From Sipunculus nudus (Eukaryota; Annelida; Sipuncula; Golfingiida; Sipunculidae): DNA of 64,000 nucleotides. Below the pieces are notes generated by a model. It worked only from the letters and a program-made list of their open reading frames with translations. It was not told the DNA's origin and ran no database searches. The DNA lies in contig CM049316.1 of the NCBI GenBank assembly GCA_026874595.1, positions 78,215,676 to 78,279,675 on the forward strand, given 5' to 3'. The position numbers were made by a program, and so were the translations under genes. This document shows, in pieces, positions 36,701 to 43,851 of this stretch; the first letter of the stretch is position 1, and every line of letters begins with the position of its first letter.

Positions 36701-37534
36701 CAAAGCCAATGACAGTCGTAGACCTGTCTAACAAGGAGCTGACCAGTCTGTACCATACAGACCACCTGGTGCTGATAAAAGACCTGAATCTGTCAAGAAA
36801 TGGACTTAGGCAGCTGAAAGGCGTCAGCAGTCTGCAGTGTATAAAAAAACTGAACCTGGATGGGAACCAGCTGATCTCATGTGATGCCCTGGGGGTGCTT
36901 AACAATCTGACAGTCCTTTCACTCAGAGATAATGGTATCCTTTACGGTATGTGTATCAGGTAACTTTTTTAGTTGTTTTATCCAGTCAGTTGCAGACGTT
37001 TTTTTTTTTTACAGAATAGTCCTGTGGCCTGTAAATGAAAATTAGACAAAACAGATATGTGAGAAAAAAAATCAATATTTCATCTTTCAGTTGGATTCTC
37101 AGCAGAGGACTGAAACTAATCTTGATATAATGTATGAATTAACATTAAGTCAGAAAATATTGGATTTCAGAATAATGGCCAGCAACATGATCATTAAAAA
37201 CTTTAATGATTTAGTAGTACTTGTGAGTCTTGTGTACTTTTGTATGTAATTTGATCCATATTTAAAAATTCAAAAGTAGTGCATGGAATCAGAATAGGGA
37301 ACATTGCAAGGACAACAACAATTTTAATAACACTGCCATCATAATAATAAGAGCAACATATCAGAAAAACCTTGACTTGCAGCAGATATTCAGAGGCCTG
37401 AGGATTTACTGGGACTGGCATCCTGTGAAAATCTCCACAGCTTAATCTTAGTGGGAAATCCGGTGCTATCCACAGAAGATGCTGTTAATAAAATCAAACA
37501 GATTTTACCTGGTGTCAGTTCTATAGACTGCTGA
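5212..37534 (+). CDS. RABGGTA: Rab geranylgeranyltransferase alpha subunit (12 recognised exons plus inferred ATG exon)
   Basis: This is the alpha subunit of cytosolic Rab geranylgeranyltransferase. With the beta subunit and Rab escort protein it attaches geranylgeranyl groups to C-terminal cysteines of Rab GTPases. Exons: 10516-10626, 11005-11129, 12371-12558, 20900-21097, 21495-21578, 22247-22329, 22873-22968, 26560-26714, 31216-31304, 35211-35339, 36662-36934 (or 36946) and 37386-37534, plus probable ATG 5212-5214. All junctions are GT-AG and in phase, giving about 560 residues, close to the human length of about 567. Five PFTA-type helical repeats (motifs [42 protein letters not shown]) fill residues 1-236. 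An Ig-like insert fills about 237-350. Leucine-rich repeats fill about 425-560. The Ig and LRR parts are typical of animal proteins and absent from yeast Bet4. Introns total about 31 kb and are mostly repeats. No frameshift or internal stop is seen. Confidence 0.93.
5266..7751 (-). mobile_element. Candidate DNA element with long inverted ends and ORF relic
   Basis: The left end (5266-5452) and right end (about 7526-7751) are inverted copies. From the outside in, each has a CCTACGA-like start, a G or C homopolymer, then 10-11-bp repeats of the type TTTCGGTGTATT (right end, + strand), then a TGGTGGTAATGACTG-like block beside TA or CA dinucleotides. A third partial copy lies at about 6826-6895. 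Between them is a minus-strand protein relic (6875-7273). The whole sits in RABGGTA intron 1. The single-element interpretation is inference; the inverted ends are directly visible. Confidence 0.45.
6875..7273 (-). pseudogene. Transposon-type protein relic, OTU/vertnin-like
   Basis: A minus-strand frame of about 130 residues contains [41 protein letters not shown] and SLGFNPDHF. This combination resembles the vertnin-like or OTU-like region found in many dispersed invertebrate ORFs. That assignment is from memory of the motif and is uncertain. The frame has no convincing start. A stop lies just upstream (about 7275), so it is a 5'-truncated relic. A protein search with this fragment would settle the family. 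Confidence 0.4.
7848..9275. mobile_element. Possible non-autonomous element with inverted subterminal repeats
   Basis: The left part (about 7875-7960) carries repeats of GGAACTGACCAAAACTGA. The right part (about 9208-9240) carries the reverse complement (CAGTTCC/CAGTTCTGG). Both ends also hold GTGGTCTTGT next to a GTCGA block. The interior is AT-rich with no open frame of note. The repeats are visible, but the exact ends and element class are not clear. Confidence 0.35.
9276..10031. other. Intron 1 sequence without recognised features
   Basis: Ordinary AT-rich intron sequence before the 36-bp array. Nothing recognised on either strand. Confidence 0.5.
10032..10515 (+). repeat. 36-bp tandem array (13 units) ending at the exon 2 acceptor
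   Basis: Thirteen diverged units of about 36 bp contain TTAATCATTTTACAG. The last unit supplies the real acceptor of the 10516 exon. Most earlier units keep the same TTTTACAG, so they are decoy acceptors. Because 36 is divisible by three, one + frame reads long stretches as a hydrophobic 12-residue repeat ([11 protein letters not shown]). The last unit carries an extra few bases that shift the frame to TAA before the exon, so decoy use would not give an in-frame product. Confidence 0.9.
10516..10626 (+). CDS. RABGGTA: RABGGTA coding exon 2 (residues 2-38)
   Basis: Begins HGRLKVKT, the conserved family start without its Met, so the ATG must lie on an upstream exon. Acceptor TTTTACAG, donor GTGAGT, phase 0 at both ends. 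The acceptor is the last unit of a 36-bp tandem array. The exon encodes a Lys/Glu-rich helix ending [11 protein letters not shown]. Confidence 0.92.
11005..11129 (+). CDS. RABGGTA: RABGGTA coding exon 3 (first PFTA repeat)
   Basis: Encodes [11 protein letters not shown] and [15 protein letters not shown], matching the first alpha-subunit prenyltransferase repeat. Acceptor ATAG, donor GTGGGT, ending in phase 2 (AA|G). A 31-bp tandem array starts about 25 bases after the donor. Confidence 0.93.
11155..11716 (+). repeat. 31-bp tandem array (about 18 units) in RABGGTA intron 3
   Basis: Units of 31 bp centre on CACATATATACATGTACTAA followed by AGTCTGTCACC. Copies are highly similar. The array starts about 25 bases after the exon donor but does not include it. 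Confidence 0.92.
11745..11882 (+). repeat. Dispersed repeat, same family as 46498-46651
   Basis: Shares with the copy near 46.5 kb the blocks TTTCTCACCTGAATT, TTCACATATATTTAATGAGG and GCACCATTTGC-GTGCTCTTGTT. Both copies end at the same GCTCTTGTT, which suggests a shared element boundary. Confidence 0.7.
11883..12370 (+). other. RABGGTA intron sequence, nothing recognised
   Basis: AT-rich, with repeated TATGTTATATGTAATATG-like stretches near 11905 and 12037. No gene or element is recognised. Confidence 0.45.
12371..12558 (+). CDS. RABGGTA: RABGGTA coding exon 4 (second PFTA repeat)
   Basis: Acceptor CTCTAG and donor GTGAGT. Encodes the [19 protein letters not shown] and [16 protein letters not shown] motifs, very close to the vertebrate protein. 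Ends with the first base of the Phe codon completed by the next exon. Confidence 0.95.
12823..14636. mobile_element. Inverted-end element with four about 335-bp internal repeats
   Basis: Begins TTTTTTAGCTCAGCTGACT and ends with the reverse complement (AGTCAGCTGAGCTAAAAAA), so it has terminal inverted repeats of about 19 bp. Near the left end is a GTCTGTCTGTCC run. Near the right end are CGGACGGACAG-type repeats. Between 13271 and about 14560 a unit of about 335 bp occurs four times (starts near 13271, 13602, 13944 and 14282), each containing TCTGCAGAAACTGATG and AGAATCTAGGTCCAG-like blocks. No protein is encoded. The shape (shared ends, CCGT/CTGT microsatellite, internal tandem units) resembles pearl/HINE-type non-autonomous elements, which is an inference. 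Confidence 0.65.
14637..15397. other. Intron sequence with a truncated repeat end and C homopolymers
   Basis: Contains another AGCTCAGCTGACTATAAGTC start near 14812, truncated after about 50 bases. Two diverged copies of a segment of about 75 bp follow: a C run, then CTGCCATTTATTCCTTTG. Otherwise AT-rich. Confidence 0.5.
15398..17851 (+). mobile_element. Pearl/HINE-like repeat, copy A
   Basis: Starts TTTTTAGCTCAGCTGACTAT and runs into a CCGTC/CCGTG-type microsatellite. It continues with blocks repeated elsewhere (AGTTAGATGTCTCC, TTTTGCCCAAC-like, GGCAGCTTGCCTTGG) and ends GCCGTGACCCATGGGTCCC then TTGTTTT. The copy at 32588-35076 has the same order of blocks and the same two ends, about 2.45 kb apart in each. 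No transposase or Rep/helicase is visible. The class is inferred from shared ends and the tetranucleotide run. Confidence 0.6.
17852..20680 (+). repeat. Diverged repeat copies joined head to tail
   Basis: 17852-18400 matches 32835-33350. 18400-19000 matches 33360-33960 and part of copy A. Near 19596 and 20271 are two copies of a block containing GGTACTTATGATCATTATTT. CCATGGGTCCCTTGTTT ends occur at about 20252-20268 and 20663-20680. The stretch therefore looks like several truncated members of one family. A short open frame at 19021-19218 has no recognisable similarity. Confidence 0.5.
20900..21097 (+). CDS. RABGGTA: RABGGTA coding exon 5 (third and fourth PFTA repeats)
   Basis: Follows an 8.3 kb repeat-filled intron. 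Acceptor TTCCAG, donor GTCAGT. Encodes [22 protein letters not shown] and [16 protein letters not shown], diagnostic for the family. Confidence 0.96.
21495..21578 (+). CDS. RABGGTA: RABGGTA coding exon 6 (fifth PFTA repeat)
   Basis: Acceptor TTGCAG, donor GTTGGT. Encodes [15 protein letters not shown] and [13 protein letters not shown], almost identical to the human segment. Reading on into the intron gives a longer open frame with no family similarity. Confidence 0.96.
21579..22246 (+). other. RABGGTA intron, nothing recognised
   Basis: AT-rich, with short ATATAATGCATGATATTATGA-like imperfect repeats near 21950-22050. No other feature. Confidence 0.5.
22247..22329 (+). CDS. RABGGTA: RABGGTA coding exon 7 (start of Ig-like insert)
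   Basis: Acceptor TTTCAG, donor GTAACA, phase 1 in and phase 0 out. Encodes a short segment ending [12 protein letters not shown], which enters the fast-evolving Ig-like domain. Identified by position and phase, with weak similarity. Confidence 0.75.
22873..22968 (+). CDS. RABGGTA: RABGGTA coding exon 8 (Ig-like insert)
   Basis: Acceptor GTCGCAG, donor GTAGGT after Trp. Encodes beta-strand-like stretches such as [15 protein letters not shown]. Supported by phase and by the corresponding variable region in other animals. An alternative donor 4 bases later would break the frame. Confidence 0.75.
22969..23870 (+). other. RABGGTA intron, nothing recognised
   Basis: AT-rich intron sequence. A CTGTCTGTTAACC fragment near 23743 may be the degraded start of the following repeat. 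Confidence 0.45.
23871..25183 (+). repeat. Repeat with about seven 155-bp internal units
   Basis: Units start near 23878, 24032, 24195, 24331, 24489, 24648 and 24800 at CAGA-GGGGCACA-like blocks. They carry GGCCTAGAATCTTCTAA, GGAGGTCCTAGGCAAAT and CTCCTTGGAAACCTGAAATT in that order. The copy ends GCTGAGCGTCATGGCTCTTG then GGCCACTTGTTT, like other members of the window's repeat family. The same unit makes up 56712-58327. Several minus-strand open frames here are the unit read repeatedly and are not genes. Confidence 0.75.
25184..26150 (+). repeat. Partial copy of the pearl/HINE-like repeat
   Basis: Matches in order blocks of copies A and B, including GGCAGCTTGC, GGCTTCCCCTCTGCCCTGCA with a C run, and GTCCATTCTGTCCACTTGCC. 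It lacks the TTTTAGCTCAGCTGAC start. It directly follows the preceding repeat's end, as if inserted beside it. Confidence 0.55.
26560..26714 (+). CDS. RABGGTA: RABGGTA coding exon 9 (end of Ig-like insert)
   Basis: Acceptor TTCTCAG. Encodes [18 protein letters not shown] and ends KPGTMFR, aligning with the conserved LFR before the C-terminal half. The donor GTCAGC is the first boundary of a 42-bp tandem array, and the last exon bases TTCAG are part of the repeat unit. Intron retention would reach a TAG within the first unit. Confidence 0.87.
26711..30553 (+). repeat. 42-bp tandem array (about 90 units) starting at the exon 9 donor
   Basis: The unit of 42 bp (some 41) contains TTCAGGTCAGCATATAGTAA and GGTCCTAGTGGGGTAGTTGG. 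The first unit overlaps the last bases of the 26560-26714 exon and its GT donor. Later units are mixed: some keep GGTTCAG|GTCAGC (donor-competent), many have GTTCAG|GACAGC, which destroys the GT. Some subregions show higher-order repetition: sets with ACTTATTGATCC and ACTTCTTGGTCC variants recur every few units. Units of 42 bp give 14-residue repeats ([12 protein letters not shown]) in one frame, for example 30066-30551. This frame is broken elsewhere by 41-bp units, so it is not taken as a gene. Confidence 0.95.
30554..31039 (+). other. RABGGTA intron between two arrays
   Basis: AT-rich unique-looking sequence of about 0.5 kb. From about 30930 it grades into diverged repeats of the next array. 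Confidence 0.4.
31040..31215 (+). repeat. Diverged 31-bp repeats ending at the exon 10 acceptor
   Basis: Five to six units contain TATACCTGTTATGTGGGTAT and ACTACTATGT. The last partial unit, TATACCTGTTGCAG, forms the acceptor of the 31216 exon. Confidence 0.75.
31216..31304 (+). CDS. RABGGTA: RABGGTA coding exon 10
   Basis: Encodes [20 protein letters not shown] and LHELEPDNK, a highly conserved segment of the family. Acceptor TTGCAG, donor GTAAGT. Decayed 31-bp repeats lie upstream and a 29-bp array lies downstream, so almost all local intron sequence is tandem repeat. Confidence 0.95.
31320..32220 (+). repeat. 29-bp tandem array (about 31 units) after exon 10
   Basis: Units of about 29 bp contain CCACAGACTGGTCCTGGGGG and TCTGTCAGT. 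The array starts some 15 bases after the GTAAGT donor. Long open frames of the [20 protein letters not shown] type arise in all three + frames because the unit lacks stops, and they shift with unit-length changes. They run out of exon 10 only if the intron is retained. Confidence 0.93.
32588..35076 (+). mobile_element. Pearl/HINE-like repeat, copy B
   Basis: Starts TTTTAAGCTCAGCTTACTAT, then a clear CCGT/CTGTCC microsatellite (about 32640-32675), and ends GCGCCGTGACCCATAGGTCC then CTTGTTTA. Internal blocks follow copy A (15398-17851) in the same order, with an additional segment (32835-33350) shared with 17860-18370. Non-coding. It sits in the intron before the 35211 exon. Confidence 0.62.
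35211..35339 (+). CDS. RABGGTA: RABGGTA coding exon 11
   Basis: Acceptor GTCACAG, donor GTGAGT. Encodes [16 protein letters not shown] and a helix ending RTNYYTDL, linking the helical domain to the leucine-rich repeats. Confidence 0.95.
35571..35960 (+). repeat. Dispersed-type repeat with CTGTCC microsatellite
   Basis: Contains TTCCCCGCTTCTGCAAAAGT, GGGGGAAATTTATTTGGGTT and GTCTGTGTGTCTGTCC, a type of start seen in other bivalve repeat families (from memory). Near 35840 and 35888 a GGAGACATCTTCAGGGGA block is duplicated. It lies inside the RABGGTA intron between 35340 and 36661. The rest of that intron shows nothing recognisable. Confidence 0.4.
36662..36934 (+). CDS. RABGGTA: RABGGTA coding exon 12 (leucine-rich repeats)
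   Basis: Acceptor TTTTGAG. Encodes consecutive LRRs with motifs [28 protein letters not shown] and LSLRDN. Two in-phase donors exist. GTATCC after 36934 gives the best length match to human. GTATGT after 36946 is the stronger site and adds four residues. Confidence 0.9.
37386..37534 (+). CDS. RABGGTA: RABGGTA terminal coding exon (last LRR and stop)
   Basis: Encodes [17 protein letters not shown] then LILVGNPVL and [10 protein letters not shown] before TGA at 37532-37534. This matches the LASCPRL/LQGNPL/LPSV pattern at the human C terminus. The acceptor is a CAGCAG tandem, so use of the upstream AG would add one residue. Confidence 0.9.
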
Positions 37535-39059
37535 TGTAGATAATAGAACTTTATTATGAGGTCATTCCAAAGAAATGAAGCGTTCATCATGTCACTGTTG
37601 TCTGACTATTGAGTCACTGTGGTCGGCCTTATGTTCATGAATGTTTCAGGTTCATGTCACCTGTCAATCAAAGACTGACATTTAAGTGCAGTAGGTGTTT
37701 CATTGTATCCATCAGTAATCAATGTCCCTTTCTTCGTCCCCTCACAAAAAATGGTTCATGTTTTAATATACTCTGTATAGGACTGGATTATGAGATAAGA
37801 AAATAGAAAGTTCTCTCATGAAATACTGATAATTGGAAAAATCGCCAAAAAATAACCATAATGATATAAACACAATCACAGTATATCAGCATGAACATCC
37901 TTGCTAGATTATTACAATTCTTTGTTAGAGGTTTTTTATTTTCCTTTTAAAGGCAGGTTTAAAGTAATTTCAATTCTGATAAAAATAAAACTTTATCATT
38001 AGTCTGGGACAGATGTTAGAAACTTACTCGACGAGAAATTGATGCAATAAAAACGTTTCTTGCTTCACCCATATCACATATTTCCTGTATTGTCAACATG
38101 TGTTGATTCATGTTTGATGTATTTTTTGCATATTCATATGTAAAGAAAGTAGTCTTTTACCTGCTGAATAAATTGACAGAGCACCATACTCTAATAATAC
38201 ATTGTATTGCAGCCTGTTTTATTTATACAAGAGTAACATATTGCTGACAGAGTTCATACTTTCATCCAGGCCTGTCCTCCTGTCTATCCTGCTATGTGCT
38301 ATGTTTAGATATTTACTGCATTTCCATGTATTTTGGATCACTTTTTTGTATTTGAACATCTTTTGCTTAGCATATAACTGCCACTGGTGCTGACCCCTTG
38401 TGACAAAATTTAATATGATAAGACTGGTGTGTTTCCTATGTCAAGGATTCAATAAAATTCATGAGATGAACAGTATAAGATATTGGTGTAGGCAGAGATA
38501 TGTGGTGAATGATGTCTAGTTGACCATGTTTCTGTTTTGAAGTTTCTATATAACATGCACACAAACGGTATTACTGCAGTATACACACAATGGGTCAGTG
38601 CTGTAGTCTAGTAAGCAACAACATCCAAGTCCGAGTGCAAGTCTGAGTCCTTTAGATTTCAGTCTAAGCCCATCTTCTTTGATTTACTTGGTCCCAGTCC
38701 CAGTCCAGTACAAATCTCCTTCTCAAAGGATGTTTTAAATGGAAATTTTAGTTTATCATGTGTATTTTATGTTAGCTAACACATGATTTTTACTTGATGT
38801 TTAATTACGTTTCCCACCTAATGCCAAACTAAAGCATGGTAAATATAGTATTTTTGTAGGCTGTATGTTGTGTTAGTTGTTTGCCCGTGTGTATGTCTTT
38901 GGAGTATATGACATGACTTTGGCTTCCCACATGGATTGAGACTGATTTATTGAGCATTTATCTCTGAGTCCGCATCCAAGTCCAGGATCCTTGAGTCCAA
39001 GTCCCTAAAAAATTGGACTCTTGTCCGGACTTGAGGACTTGGTCCTACATAACTGAGAT
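37535..39059 (+). other. Probable RABGGTA 3' UTR and downstream intergenic DNA
   Basis: No coding sequence is recognised. Candidate poly(A) signals AATAAA lie at 38046-38051, 38167-38172 and about 38450. Which one is used cannot be told from sequence. From about 38600 there are diverged short repeats rich in CCAAGTCC/GAGTCC that lead into the 26-bp array. Confidence 0.45.
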
Positions 39060-40563
39060 GGGTATTCCTGCTGTAGTATAGAAACAGTGGGATTCCTGGA
39101 GTATACACACAGTGGGCATTCCTGTAGTATACACACAGTGGGCATTCCTGGAGTATACACACAGTGGGCATTCCTGTAGTATACACACAGTGGGCATTCC
39201 TGTAGTATACACACAGTGGGCATTCCTGTAGTATACACACAGTGGGCATTCCTGTAGTATACACACAGTGGGCATTCCTGTAGTATACACACAGTGGGCA
39301 TTCCTGTAGTATACACACAGTGGGCATTCCTGGAGTATACACACAGTGGGCATTCCTGAAGTATGCACACAGTGGGCATTCCTGTAGTATACACACAGTG
39401 GGCATTCCTGTAGTATACACACAGTGGGTATTCATGTAGTATACACACAGTGGGCATTCCTGTAGTATACACACAGTGGGCATTCCTGTAGTATACACAC
39501 AGTGGGCATTCCTGTAGTATACACACAGTGGGCATTCCTGTAGTATACACACAGTGGGCATTCCTGTAGTATACACACAGTGGGCATTCCTGTAGTATAC
39601 GCACAGTGGGCATTCCTGTAGTATACACACAGTGGGCATTCCTGTAGTATACACACAGTGGGCATTCCTGTAGTATACACACAGTGGGCATTCCTGTAGT
39701 ATACACACAGTGGGCATTCCTGTATTAAACACAATGGGCATTCCTGTAGTATACACACAGTGGGCATTCCTGTAGTATACACACAGTGGGCATTCCTGTA
39801 GTATACACACAGTGGGCATTCCTGTAGTATACACACAGTGGGCATTCCTGTAGTATACACACAGTGGGCATTCCTGTAGTATACACACAGTGGGCATTCC
39901 TGTAGTATACACACAGTGGGCATTCCTGTAGTATACACACAGTGGGCATTCCTGTAGTATACACACAGTGGGCATTCCTGTAGTATACACACAGTGGGCA
40001 TTCCTGTAGTATACACACAGTGGGCATTCCTGTAGTATACACACAGTGGGCATTCCTGTAGTATACACACATTGGGCATTCCTGTAGTATACACACAGTG
40101 GGCATTCCTGTAGTATACACACAGTGGGCATTCCTGTAGTATACACACAGTGGGCATTCCTGTAGTATACACACAGTAGGCATTCCTGTAGTATACACAC
40201 AGTGGGCATTCCTGTAGTATACACACAGTGGGCATTCATGTAGTATACACACAGTGGGCATTCCTGTAGCATACACACAGTGGGCATTCCTGTAGCAAAC
40301 ACACAGTGGGCATTCCTGTAGTATACACACAGTGGGCATTCCTGTGGCATACACACAGTGGGCATTCCTGTAGTATACACACAGTGGGCATTCCTGTAGT
40401 ATACACACAGTGGGCATTCATGTAGCAAACACACAGTGGGCATTCCTGTAGCATACACACAGTGGGCATTCCTGTAGCATACACACAATGGGCATTCCTG
40501 TAGTATACAGACAGTGGGCATTCCTGTAGTATACAATCAGTGGTCATTTTTGTAGTATACACA
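39060..40563. repeat. 26-bp tandem array (about 58 units)
   Basis: The + strand unit contains TAGTATACACACAGTGGGCA followed by TTCCTG. It has few variants, mostly GCATAC or GCAAAC for GTATAC towards the right end. The minus strand is free of stops in all three frames, so it yields long open frames of repeating TGMPTVCILQECPLCVYYRNA. The period of 26 is not a multiple of three, so each frame cycles through all three peptide versions. Composition and lack of any non-repeat domain argue against a gene. Flanking AGTCCAAGTCC-type sequence continues into the frame's end. Confidence 0.95.
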
Positions 40564-40565
40564 TG

Positions 40566-41589
40566 AAAAGTATTCCTTTTGAATTTTCATAATGGATTCA
40601 ACATAATAAATTGAGTACCAGACAAAAATGCATTTACATACATACTTTGATTATGTATTTTCACATTAACTACAATTAAAAATTAAGTGCTGAAGTGCAA
40701 ACTTTATTGTCTCACACAATACAATCAACCATAATACAATTTGGGTATAATTTCAGAAAGAAAAAACACATACTTTTGAAAGTGGTCATGTATGTAAAAT
40801 ATATAAATAATCCTAGATAATTAGTTAAGTGGTAAAACTTTCCATGAAGTAATGTTATTACTGCCAGAGCTTCTGATTTTGTTCAAATCTGATCCTGACA
40901 AATATAAACAAAATGTGACATTGATGTACATTATATACAGAAAAGTTGAAGGGGCCTTAATATGATGGATGATACAGTTAATATTTAATATATGGTTCCT
41001 TAACAAATGGGCAATTGTTGTACAAATTTTAACATGCATATAAAATATGAGGAAAATCTATTAAAAATATAAAGTAAATTTAATATTTGTGGTATGATAT
41101 TACAGTTATAACAAATTACTCATGAAACTGAGCTTGTAAATGGTACAACAGTATAATATATAATAAACTTATATAAAGTGCATATTTAGTGTCCATACAA
41201 TATTTCAAGTGCATTAACAGTTATCACAGAATTTATGACTGTTAAACAAGTAACCTGTATCAGTGAAATTTCCCTCTCATCACAGTCAATAATTTGTAGT
41301 CCTTGATATTGAGACCGTGTAGGCATACACTGGTTGCCTCTTTGTTTGCGAGGGTTTTAATTTTGTGATATTCACGAATGGGAAATAATCGAGAATATGA
41401 CACATAGATGCATCTGCACAAACGGATAAGTTATCACACCTGGTAACATTGTTCTTTAATTGCAACCTAACACACATTAATAATTATAATAATACAACAT
41501 TGTAACAGAAATAAAAGAGATAGTGTCTGATTTATTCATAATATATAATATATATAACTACTGGTGTACTTATATTTTATTTTTTTCAG
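40566..41589. other. AT-rich intergenic DNA
   Basis: No gene or element recognised. It ends in a T-rich tract that makes a good acceptor for the candidate exon at 41590. Confidence 0.5.
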
Positions 41590-41704
41590 GTGCGATCGCA
41601 GAAATGAAACCCTCACGAAGAAGTTTAATATGAAGAAATCGCAAAATTTCAGCCTCGGGAATATAAAGCCAACCACAGTACAGAGGAGGCATAAGGTTCT
41701 ATAA
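41590..41704 (+). other. Unassigned possible terminal exon
   Basis: A polypyrimidine tract and TTTTTTCAG precede a stop-free stretch in one phase: 38 codons, then TAA at 41702-41704. It starts CDRRNETLTKKFNMKK and ends TVQRRHKVL. Composition (less AT-rich, basic residues) stands out from its surroundings. No upstream partner exon, family or poly(A) signal is identified, so it may equally be a fortuitous frame. RNA reads joining into 41590 would support it. Confidence 0.25.
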
Positions 41705-41968
41705 ATAGAAATGGATAAAAAGAACTAATTCAATACGTGCTTAATACAGAAATCACAACAGATAGTGCCATCACAGGATAATGATTGAAAACCTTCAGAG
41801 GGGGATACTTCTTCCTATACCCTTCCCCAAAGGTACTTAATGACCTCACTGTGTTAGGCCTCCTCCTGTTCTTAAATCCTCTATCTACCCCACAACCCTC
41901 CTGTTCTAAAATCCTCTGTCCACCCCTGTACAATGTCTCTGTGAAGATACAGCCACCAACCTAAATGT

Positions 41969-43851
41969 TGCTGTTGTTTACTTGTCAGGTGTTCCTGGTT
42001 AAACCAGGCTCTGTTTGTACTGCTGTTGTTTACTTGTCAGGTGTTCCTGGTTAAACCAGGCTCTGTTTGTACTGCTGTTGTTTACTTGTCAGGTGTTCCT
42101 GGTTAAACCAGGCTCTGTTTGTACTGCTGTCGTTTACTTGTCAGGTGTTCCTGGTTAAACCAGGCTCTGTTTGTACTGCTGTTGTTTACTTGTCAGATGT
42201 TCCTGGTTAAACCAGGCTCTGTTTGTACTGCTGTTGTTTACTTGTCAGATGTTCCTGGTTAAACCAGGCTCTGTTTGTACTGCTGTTGTTTACTTGTCAG
42301 GTGTTCCTGGTTAAACCAGGCTCTGTTTGTACTGCTGTTGTTTACTTGTCAGGTGTTCCTGGTTAAACCAGGCTCTGTTTGTACTGCTGTTGTTTACTTG
42401 TCAGATGTTCCTGGTTAAACCAGGCTCTGTTTGTACTGCTGTTGTTTACTTGTCAGGTGTTCCTGGTTAAACCAGGCTCTGTTTGTACTGCTGTTGTTTA
42501 CTTGTCAGGTGTTCCTGGTTAAACCAGGCTCTGTTTGTACTGCTGTCGTTTACTTGTCAGGTGTTCCTGGTTAAACCAGGCTCTGTTTGTACTGCTGTCG
42601 TTTACTTGTCAGATGTTCCTGGTTAAACCAGGCTCTGTTTGTACTGCTGTTGTTTACTTGTCAGGTGTTCCTGGTTAAACCAGGCTCTGTTTGTACTGCT
42701 GTTGTTTACTTGTCAGGTGTTCCTGGTTAAACCAGGCTCTGTTTGTACTGCTGTTGTTTACTTGTCAGGTGTTCCTGGTTAAACCAGGCTCTGTTTGTAC
42801 TGCTGTTGTTTACTTGTCAGGTGTTCCTGGTTAAACCAGGCTCTGTTTGTACTGCTGTTGTTTACTTGTCAGGTGTTCCTGGTTAAACCAGGCTCTGTTT
42901 GTACTGCTGTTGTTTACTTGTCAGGTGTTCCTGGTTAAACCAGGCTCTGTTTGTACTGCTGTTGTTTACTTGTCAGGTGTTCCTGGTTAAACCAGGCTCT
43001 GTTTGTACTGCTGTTGTTTACTTGTCAGGTGTTCCTGGTTAAACCAGGCTCTGTTTGTACTGCTGTTGTTTACTTGTCAGGTGTTCCTGGTTAAACCAGG
43101 CTCTGTTTGTACTGCTGTTGTTTACTTGTCAGGTGTTCCTGGTTAAACCAGGCTCTGTTTGTACTGCTGTTGTTTACTTGTCAGGTGTTCCTGGTTAAAC
43201 CAGGCTCTGTTTGTACTGCTGTTGTTTACTTGGGAGGTGTTCCTAGTTAAACCAGGCTCTGTTTGTACTGCTGTTGTTTACTTGTCAGGTGTTCCTGGTT
43301 AAACCAGGCTCTGGTTGTACTGCTGTTGTTTACTTGTCAGGTGTTCCTGGTTAAACCAGGCTCTGTTTGTACTGCTGTTGTTTACTTGTCAGGTGTTCCT
43401 GGTTAAACCAGGCTCTGTTTGTACTGCTGTTGTTTACTTGTCAGGTGTTCCTGGTTAAACCAGGCTCTGTTGGTACTGCTGTTGTTTACTTGTCAGGTGT
43501 TCCTGGTTAAACCAGGCTCTGTTTGTACTGCTGTTGTTTACTTGTCAGGTGTTCCTGGTTAAACCAGGCTCTGTTTGTACTGCTGTTGTTTTTTTGTCAG
43601 GTGTTCCTGGTTAAACCAGGCTCTGTTTGTACTGCTGTTGTTTACTTGTCAGGTGTTCCTGGTTAAACCAGGCTCTGTTTGTACTGCTGTTGTTTACTTG
43701 TCAGGTGTTCCTGGTTAAACCAGGCTCTGTTTGTACTGCTGTTGTTTACTTGTCAGGTGTTCCTGGTTAAACCAGGCTCTGTTTGTACTGCTGTTGTTTA
43801 CTTGTCAGGTGTTCCTGGTTAAACCAGGCTCTGTTTGTACTGCTGTTGTTT
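41969..43851. repeat. 52-bp satellite-like array (about 36 units) with an internal palindrome
   Basis: The period is exactly 52 bp and copies are nearly identical. The few variants are GTCAGATG for GTCAGGTG, TGTCG for TGTTG, and one TTGGGAGG unit. Each unit holds the inverted repeat CCTGGTT-A-AACCAGG and the heptamer TGTTTAC, which equals a forkhead-factor core site. No open frame of note. The homogeneity implies recent expansion or efficient homogenisation. Confidence 0.97.

Noticed and set aside
38947-40562. Long minus-strand open frames up to 529 codons as a repeat-protein gene
   Set aside because: They consist almost wholly of a 26-bp unit that lacks stops in every minus-strand frame. 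There is no signal peptide, unique domain, splice support or start context.
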